Part shown: positions 1 to 3,767 of the stretch, in pieces | Position numbering within the stretch: position 1 is the stretch's first letter | Layout of the letters: every line of letters begins with the position of its first letter | NCBI GenBank assembly: GCA_031279875.1 | Contig: JAITHS010000179.1 | Coordinates: forward strand, 1-7,094 | Direction of reading: 5' to 3' | Origin: Tannerella sp. | GTDB taxonomy: Bacteria; Bacteroidota; Bacteroidia; Bacteroidales; Tannerellaceae | Length of the DNA: 7,094 bases | The notes under the pieces: generated by a model | Databases searched by the model: none | What the model saw: only the letters and a program-made list of their open reading frames with translations | What the model was told of the DNA's origin: nothing | Translations under genes and position numbers: made by a program

Positions 1-138
1 AATCCGAGAACCGTCAATACGAAAGGCTACCACTACGTTTATATGAAAAATCCCGACGATTGTATCGGGTGTGCAAGTTGCGGATGGGTGTGTCCCGACG
101 CTTGCCTCACTATTTACAAAACGAAAATTGAAAAATAA
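1..138 (+). CDS. vorD: 4Fe-4S ferredoxin subunit of 2-oxoacid:ferredoxin oxidoreductase, 3' end (VorD/KorD-like)
   Basis: The first frame is open from the window edge and encodes the last 45 residues of a small iron-sulfur protein; its N-terminus lies outside the window. Visible residues 21-31 form a full CxxCxxCxxxCP 4Fe-4S motif (C21, C24, C27, C31), and C35 is an extra cysteine. Family knowledge: the delta subunit of 2-ketoisovalerate or 2-oxoglutarate:ferredoxin oxidoreductases carries two such clusters and passes electrons from the TPP/Fe-S core to ferredoxin in the cytoplasm. The other cluster should lie upstream. The TAA stop shares its last base with the ATG of the alpha subunit gene (TAATG), so the two are translationally coupled, which is the main reason for choosing vorD/korD over a free ferredoxin. 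Whether the substrate is branched-chain 2-oxoacids or 2-oxoglutarate cannot be settled from this piece. Confidence 0.85.
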   Translation, partial: NPRTVNTKGYHYVYMKNPDDCIGCASCGWVCPDACLTIYKTKIEK

Positions 139-1217
139 TGGAAGAAGTAAGACTAATGAAAGGTAACGAAGCGATAGCGCACGCAGCAATACGCTATGGT
201 GCAGACGGTTACTTCGGATACCCCATAACACCACAATCGGAAATACTCGAAACGCTTGAAGCCGAAAAGCCGTGGGAGACGACCGGAATGGTTGTCCTGC
301 AAGCCGAAAGCGAAGTGGCGGCTATAAACATGGTTTACGGCGGCGCGGGGACAGGCAAGAGGGTTATGACCTCGTCGTCAAGTCCCGGCATAAGCCTCAA
401 ACTCGAAGGCATTTCGTATATTGCGGGTGCTGACCTGCCCTGTCTGCTCATCAATGTGATGCGCGGCGGTCCTGGTCTCGGCACTATTCAGCCCTCACAG
501 GCGGACTATTTTCAGACTGTCAAAGGCGGTGGACACGGGGATTACCGGCTCATCACGCTGGCGCCGTCGAGCGTTCAGGAAATGGCTGATTTCGTAGTGC
601 TTGGCTTTGACCTCGCGTTCAAATATCTCAATCCGGCGATGATACTTGCCGACGGAATGATAGGGCAATTGATGGAGAAAGTCATACTGCCGCCGTTCCG
701 TCCGCGTTTGACCGACGCCGAAATTATTTCCCGCTATCCATGGGCGGCGACAGGCAAAACGGCTGACCGTGAACGTAATGTGATAACATCACTCGAACTC
801 AACCCCGAAATAATGGAACGCAAAAACCTCCGCTTTCAGGAGAAATTCCGCGCCATAGAAGCCGCAGAAGTGCGCTACGAAGAATATCTCTGTAACGATG
901 CCGACTATATCCTCGTTGCTTTCGGCTCATCGGCGCGAATATGTCAGAAAGCAATTGAAACGGCACGGGCTAACGGGCTGAAACTCGGTATGTTACGACC
1001 CATCACTTTGTGGCCGTTTCCTACTAACGCTATCGTAAATTTGGTAGAGCGCGGTGTAAAAGGTATGCTGTCGGTAGAACTCAACGCCGGTCAGATGGTC
1101 GAAGACGTGCGCCTCGCCGTCAACGGCCGCATTAAAGTAGAGCATTTCGGACGTCTGGGCGGTATAGTTTTTACTCCAGACGAAATAGTTAACGCCGTAA
1201 AGGAGAAACTATTATGA
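138..1217 (+). CDS. vorB: 2-oxoacid:ferredoxin oxidoreductase alpha subunit (VorB/KorA-like)
   Basis: A complete 359-residue protein, about the usual length for the separate alpha subunit of bacterial 2-ketoisovalerate (VorB) or 2-oxoglutarate (KorA) ferredoxin oxidoreductase. The enzyme oxidatively decarboxylates 2-oxoacids to acyl-CoA and CO2, reduces ferredoxin, and can run in reverse in anaerobes. The N-terminal pyruvate:ferredoxin oxidoreductase domain spans roughly residues 8-190, with GYPITPQSEI (27-36), the ESEVAAINM stretch (57-65), TSSSSPG (78-84) and NVMRGGPGLGT (106-116), all typical of this subunit. The C-terminal PFOR domain II-like part is roughly 255-345. The first ATG is chosen because it overlaps the upstream stop by one base and gives the usual few residues before MKGNEA. 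The end overlaps the next small gene as ATGA. The beta (TPP) and gamma subunit genes needed for activity are not downstream here. I prefer Vor over Kor from its overall look; this is moderate confidence only. Confidence 0.9.
   Translation: MEEVRLMKGNEAIAHAAIRYGADGYFGYPITPQSEILETLEAEKPWETTGMVVLQAESEVAAINMVYGGAGTGKRVMTSSSSPGISLKLEGISYIAGADLPCLLINVMRGGPGLGTIQPSQADYFQTVKGGGHGDYRLITLAPSSVQEMADFVVLGFDLAFKYLNPAMILADGMIGQLMEKVILPPFRPRLTDAEIISRYPWAATGKTADRERNVITSLELNPEIMERKNLRFQEKFRAIEAAEVRYEEYLCNDADYILVAFGSSARICQKAIETARANGLKLGMLRPITLWPFPTNAIVNLVERGVKGMLSVELNAGQMVEDVRLAVNGRIKVEHFGRLGGIVFTPDEIVNAVKEKLL
1201..1205 (+). promoter_or_regulatory. Shine-Dalgarno-like AGGAG for the small membrane protein
   Basis: AGGAG lies inside the last codons of vorB, 8 bases before the ATG at 1214. 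Strong Shine-Dalgarno sites are uncommon in Bacteroidota, so this one supports the short overlapping reading frame being translated from that ATG. Confidence 0.55.
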
Positions 1218-1384
1218 AGCGCGGCGGCCGTTTGGACGGGATATTGACCCTCCTTTTCATGCTACTTGCCATCGGAGCAGTGGTGTGTTACTTCGCAGTT
1301 AACGACAACCCCGTAGTTTATCTTACGCTCGGATGCGTAGCAGTAGTACTGCGTATAGTACACTATATTATGCGTTTTTTTTAA
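1214..1384 (+). CDS. small two-helix membrane protein coupled to vorB
   Basis: A 56-residue frame that starts within the vorB stop region (ATGA overlap), has an AGGAG site 8 bases upstream, and ends at TAA. The protein has a basic N-terminus (MKRGGR), a first hydrophobic segment at about residues 9-29, a short polar turn with NDN at 30-32, and a second hydrophobic segment at about 33-48, ending YIMRFF. This predicts two inner-membrane helices joined by a tiny loop. I do not recognise a named domain. From memory, a short hypothetical protein of this look sits between the VorB and TPP-subunit genes in other Bacteroidales; that recollection needs checking. If right, the protein belongs to the operon and may tether or accompany the oxidoreductase at the membrane, which is inference. 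It is the last + strand gene before a convergent locus. Confidence 0.7.
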   Translation: MKRGGRLDGILTLLFMLLAIGAVVCYFAVNDNPVVYLTLGCVAVVLRIVHYIMRFF

Positions 1385-1417
1385 CGTTCGGACAATTTTT
1401 TAATATCTATCGGTTCA

Positions 1418-1437
1418 TTTTTAAAATATTTTAAAAA
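1418..1437. repeat. perfect 20-bp AT-only palindrome
   Basis: Five T, four A, TA, four T, five A: the sequence equals its own reverse complement over 20 bases. It directly abuts hairpin repeat copy A. Its A5 end reads as a T5 tract on the - strand, so it may serve as the U-tract of a terminator for the leftward genes. It lies 33 bp after the small membrane protein gene. Confidence 0.8.
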
Positions 1438-1478
1438 CCAAACCGCTTGCAGGGTTTAAAACCACTGCAAGGGTTTGG
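1433..1478 (-). terminator. possible rho-independent terminator of the leftward fecR/sus remnant
   Basis: Read on the - strand, a long imperfect hairpin is followed at once by TTTTT. The outer arms CCAAACC and GGTTTGG and the inner arms CTTGCAG and CTGCAAG are perfectly complementary, with single-base bulges between them. It lies 11 bp past the stop codon of the SusD piece, the right place for a terminator. There is no T-run on the + strand side, so termination of the vor operon here is less clear. The hairpin is also one copy of a dispersed repeat, so the terminator role is inference. Confidence 0.5.
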
Positions 1479-1493
1479 GGTGCCGTCATTACC
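1438..1493. repeat. hairpin repeat, copy A (56 bp)
   Basis: This 56-bp block matches copy B at 3563-3617 in the same orientation with three substitutions and one single-base gap, about 93 percent identity by hand alignment. It contains the hairpin arms CCAAACC, CTTGCAG, CTGCAAG and GGTTTGG and ends in GTGCCGTCATTACC. The last bases of the repeat hold the stop and part of the last codon of the SusD remnant on the - strand, so the repeat abuts or slightly overlaps that gene end. Its non-coding, hairpin-forming nature suggests a REP-like or small non-autonomous element; no transposase is present. Confidence 0.85.
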
Positions 1494-2457
1494 AACCCGG
1501 ATTGTCGGGCAAAAGGTTGGGGTTTAATGTCGTTTCTTTGGTTGGCAAGGGTTCGAGATAATATTTGTCGAGCCAGCCGGGAGGCACGTCGAAGTAATAT
1601 GTATATCCTTCGGCGGCATTGTTCAGTATTTTGATATTGTTCGTATTACCGAAATCGCTACGTTTGATATACGCTCCCAGAGGCTGTTTGTTGAGATATT
1701 CTCCTTTTTTCCAGCGTTTCAGGTCGGTGAAACGGAAGCCGTCGCCCATCAATTCCACGCGACGCTCACGGCGGATTTCCCACAACAGGGGAGATACGCT
1801 CGGATCTCTGTTGGGGTCGAAATTCGCATCGATATCGGCAATCGTCATTGCGGGCAAATTTGCGCGTGGACGCAATTTATTGATGGTAGCATCGGCAACG
1901 GACTGGTCGAACCGATTTCTGTCATAAGCCGCTTCCGCATAATTGAGCATTACTTCTTCTACGGTAAACAATGGAAAATCTTCTACATCCGTACCTAAGC
2001 TCTGGTTGGTTTGGTGCGAGTTATAATATTTCCAAAAATAATATCCTACTACGAGAACTTCGTCGAGAGATTCCGTGTCTTCCGATAGTTTGATTGTCAT
2101 ACCGTTCTCTAACGCGCTGACTTCCTGTGGTTTATATCCTATATAGGAAACCAGAAGAGTTGCGTTGTCGGGAACGTTGATTGTAAATTTACCGTCGGCA
2201 TCGGTAGCGGTACCTGTCGTCGTGCCTGTGATTTTGATGGTGGCGCCCGAAACAGGTTCGTTTGTTCCGGCGTCAACTACGGTGCCTGTGATGCGTTTGC
2301 CTTGTTGCTGTATGGTGTCGGCAGCACGGCTCGTTGCAATACCACGCCTCGTGAGTAGGATGTAATCGTTCTCAAAGGCGTACTTGATGTCGGTCTCGTC
2401 GAATGCTTCGCGAAGAAAAACCGCAACAGGTTTGTTGCCCGATTTAATAGAGAGATG
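1489..2457 (-). pseudogene. SusC'-SusD' in-frame chimeric remnant
   Basis: An open frame of 322 codons with no usable start codon at its upstream end; it begins immediately after the fecR stop and in the same frame. The first part (2457 to about 2041, 139 residues) is a SusC fragment. It has the second half of an STN domain (SIKSGNKPV to YILLTRR), a carboxypeptidase-regulatory-like beta domain (GKRITGTVVDAGTNEPVSGA to LLVSYIGYK), then LDEVLVVGY, the conserved region just before the SusC plug. The plug and barrel are absent. The frame runs straight into the C-terminal 183 residues of SusD/RagB: YYFWKYYN, EEVMLNYAEA, IRRERRVELMGDGFRFTDLKRW-like helix (quoted in part: RRERRVELMGDGF, DLKRW), YYLEPLPTKE and the typical NPGW end. 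Intact partners would form an outer-membrane glycan or oligopeptide importer. The first in-frame ATG is at 2098-2100, inside the SusC beta domain, and would make a 203-residue product with no signal peptide. I judge it non-functional. Confidence 0.85.
2035..2046 (-). other. fusion junction between SusC and SusD sequence
   Basis: On the - strand the SusC motif EVLVVGY, normally followed by G and the plug domain, passes directly into YFWKYYN, a motif seen where the C-terminal part of SusD begins. The shared GY or GYY codons (GGATATTAT) could be short homology used in the deletion. Some 3.5-4 kb of a usual susC-susD pair would be missing here, an estimate from typical gene sizes. Confidence 0.7.
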
Positions 2458-3429
2458 TTATTGAATAGTTATAATATTTGTTTCGTCATCTTTAATAAAG
2501 TTAAAACGATTGACTATTTGCATGGCACGCAAAACGCTTGTGATACCGTCGCGCTGTCGAAACTTGCCCGTAAAGCGGTATTTGCCGAGATTGTCGTTGC
2601 GAACAATGATTTTGACGTCGTAATAGAGTTCTAATTTTGATACGATGTCGGAAAACGGTACGTCGTCGAAAGCATATATGCCTTCTTTCCAGAGCAGGAA
2701 GTCTTTGTTAATCAGGGAGTCGCGTATCAATTTGCCGTTGCGCCATGCGGCGTATTCGTCTTTTTTAAGCTCTATCGGCTTTTGTGTGCCGGCCTTGTCG
2801 CTTACTTCGATAGTGCCTTCTATCAGCGAGGCGGTAAAATTGCTGTTATCGCCGTAAGCAAAAACGTTAAATTGCGTGCCGGTAGCGCTTACTTTCATGC
2901 CGGCTACGTTGACTGTGAACGGTTTGTCTTTCTTCTCGGCGACGTCAAAAAATGCTTCTCCTGTGAGCTCTACTTCCCTTGTGTCGGTAAAAACGTTGGG
3001 GTAGCGTAGCGTGGAGCGCGCATTAAGCCATACGCGCGTCCCGTCGTGGAGCGTTACTGTGGCGTGTTGACCGGCTGGAATTGAAAATTCTTCGTATCTT
3101 ATTGTAACAGTGTTGCTTTTAGACCGGAGACTAATGAACATTGTTGCAATAACGGCAATCAGCGCTATGGCGGCATAACGCGAAACTGCGTGGAGAGACT
3201 TGACTATCAACTTAATGCGTACTTTGCGTTTGAATTTCAACAGATGTACTTTTGTTGCTTTTGTTGTGTCTTCGCCGTTATTGGGAATAAGAGTAGTAAG
3301 TGCGTTGAGATTTTGGAGTGCAAAAAATTCCCGACGCAGTTCATCGTCGTTGTCCATTCTGTCGAGCATCTCGCGTTTTTCCTTGATACTCATAGTTTTA
3401 TAGAAATATTTTTCTAATAGATCCGTCAT
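2458..3429 (-). CDS. FecR-family anti-sigma factor
   Basis: A complete 323-residue inner-membrane regulator. Residues 1-80 are a charged cytoplasmic anti-sigma region starting MTDLLEKYFY; one transmembrane helix spans about 86-101 (AAIALIAVIATMFIS). The periplasmic FecR domain spans about 110-215 with PAGQHATVTLHDGTRVWLNA in 118-137, ELTGEAFFDVA (154-164), KPFTV (169-173) and SATGTQFNVFAYG (181-193). A DUF4974/STN-like C-terminal domain (about 255-323, VKIIVRNDNLGKYRFTGKF) should contact the N-terminal signalling domain of a TonB receptor. Family role: it holds an ECF sigma factor until a ligand-loaded SusC-type transducer signals through STN. Here no sigma gene lies upstream (only repeats and the divergent receptor), and the transducer downstream is a remnant missing half its STN. 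The protein looks intact, so it is an orphan by context. No clear ribosome site or promoter is seen before the ATG. Confidence 0.92.
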   Translation of the reverse strand: MTDLLEKYFYKTMSIKEKREMLDRMDNDDELRREFFALQNLNALTTLIPNNGEDTTKATKVHLLKFKRKVRIKLIVKSLHAVSRYAAIALIAVIATMFISLRSKSNTVTIRYEEFSIPAGQHATVTLHDGTRVWLNARSTLRYPNVFTDTREVELTGEAFFDVAEKKDKPFTVNVAGMKVSATGTQFNVFAYGDNSNFTASLIEGTIEVSDKAGTQKPIELKKDEYAAWRNGKLIRDSLINKDFLLWKEGIYAFDDVPFSDIVSKLELYYDVKIIVRNDNLGKYRFTGKFRQRDGITSVLRAMQIVNRFNFIKDDETNIITIQ

Positions 3430-3510
3430 AGATTTTGTTGTATATCAAAGTAAGAACGTAATCCCCCCCGCTTCCTACTAAAAATATATAATTTTTAACA
3501 TTATTTTGTT
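3430..3510. other. AT-rich leader upstream of fecR with a G7 tract
   Basis: This non-coding stretch upstream of fecR holds a seven-base homopolymer (C at 3463-3469, G7 on the fecR strand), 34 bp before the fecR ATG, and AT-rich sequence. A TACTTTG on the - strand (3446-3452) is one base short of the Bacteroidota -7 box TAnnTTTG and has no matching -33 box. I see no gene here, and in particular no sigma factor remnant. Confidence 0.5.
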
Positions 3511-3553
3511 CCTCGCAATGACGTGGTACCGTCATTCCTGCTACCAATGACGG
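3511..3553. repeat. REP-like GTCATT/AATGAC inverted repeat cluster
   Basis: CCTCGCAATGACG, then GGTACCGTCATTCCTGC, then ACCAATGACGG. CCGTCATT (3529-3536) and AATGACGG (3546-3553) are perfect 8-bp inverted arms around a 9-base loop, and AATGACG at 3517-3523 offers an alternative partner for CGTCATT. The TCGCAATGACG family is, from memory, a common dispersed intergenic repeat in many bacteria. Reading frames through it give spurious RHCEEQ-type peptides. Confidence 0.75.
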
Positions 3554-3562
3554 ACGTAAGCT

Positions 3563-3617
3563 CCAAACCGCTTGCAGGGTTAAAACCACTGCAAGGGTTC
3601 GTGGTACCGTCATTACC
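3563..3617. repeat. hairpin repeat, copy B (55 bp)
   Basis: Second copy of the hairpin block, in direct orientation relative to 1438-1493. The inner arms CTTGCAG and CTGCAAG are conserved exactly. The outer right arm differs (GGTTCGTGG), but CCA/TGG and AACC/GGTT pairing survives with a CG bulge, so folding potential is kept. It ends in GGTACCGTCATTACC. Unlike copy A it has no adjacent T-run and so is not an obvious terminator. Confidence 0.85.
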
Positions 3618-3630
3618 TATCGTTTGGGTC

Positions 3631-3654
3631 TATCATTCCTGCTCGCAATGACGA
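3631..3654. repeat. REP-like element, second CATTCCTGCT copy
   Basis: TATCATTCCTGCTCGCAATGACGA resembles the unit at 3529-3553: both have CATTCCTGCT followed by CAATGACG. The TCATT and AATGA arms are again inverted. It lies just upstream of the 8-bp tandem repeat and the receptor promoter. Confidence 0.65.
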
Positions 3655-3658
3655 ATGC

Positions 3659-3690
3659 CCTCGTTTCCTCGTCCCCTTGTCCCCTCGTAA
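3659..3690. repeat. 8-bp tandem repeat, four units of CCTYGTNN
   Basis: Four consecutive 8-base units read CCTCGTTT, CCTCGTCC, CCTTGTCC, CCTCGTAA. The array ends 6 bases before the TTTG box of the receptor promoter. Short tandem arrays can change copy number by slippage; whether this one varies is unknown. Confidence 0.75.
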
Positions 3691-3696
3691 ACTTAA

Positions 3697-3728
3697 TTTG
3701 CAATTATCAATTTAAATTCCTACCTTTG
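3697..3728 (+). promoter_or_regulatory. Bacteroidota housekeeping promoter of the TonB receptor operon
   Basis: TTTG (3697-3700) is the -33 box and TACCTTTG (3721-3728) matches the -7 consensus TAnnTTTG exactly, with a 20-bp AT-rich spacer, within the 19-21 bp norm. Transcription should start near 3735, giving a leader of about 33 bases to the ATG at 3768. The leader has no clear Shine-Dalgarno, as is usual in this phylum. This site also shows that the receptor frame upstream of 3768 is not coding. Confidence 0.85.
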
Positions 3729-3767
3729 CGGCCGTTTAATAACCGATTTATTCAAGAAAATTTGTAT

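Noticed and set aside
1619..1927. 102-residue + strand frame over the SusD remnant
   Set aside because: Antisense shadow of clear SusD sequence; no domain or ribosome site. The same holds for + strand frames at 2165-2365, 2645-2857, 2782-3009 and 3190-3417.
1489..2100. Independent 203-residue gene starting at the ATG at 2098-2100
   Set aside because: The ATG is an internal SusC codon in the beta domain; homology continues upstream to 2457, no ribosome site or signal peptide is present, so it is treated as part of a pseudogene.
3446..3452. TACTTTG as a -7 promoter box for fecR
   Set aside because: One base short of TAnnTTTG, no TTTG or TTG box 19-21 bp upstream, and it would leave a leader of only about ten bases.
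3398..3613. 71-residue - strand frame overlapping the fecR start
   Set aside because: Its sequence comes from the repeats (HCEEQ-type peptide typical of REP translation) and it overlaps the well supported fecR start in another frame.
3511..3690. CRISPR array
   Set aside because: The repeats are of mixed type, inverted, and not separated by regular unique spacers; no cas gene is present.
3624..3767. Extended N-terminus of the TonB receptor starting at the ATG at 3624
   Set aside because: The 48 extra codons run through REP-like and tandem repeats and across the promoter; the signal peptide starts at the ATG at 3768.
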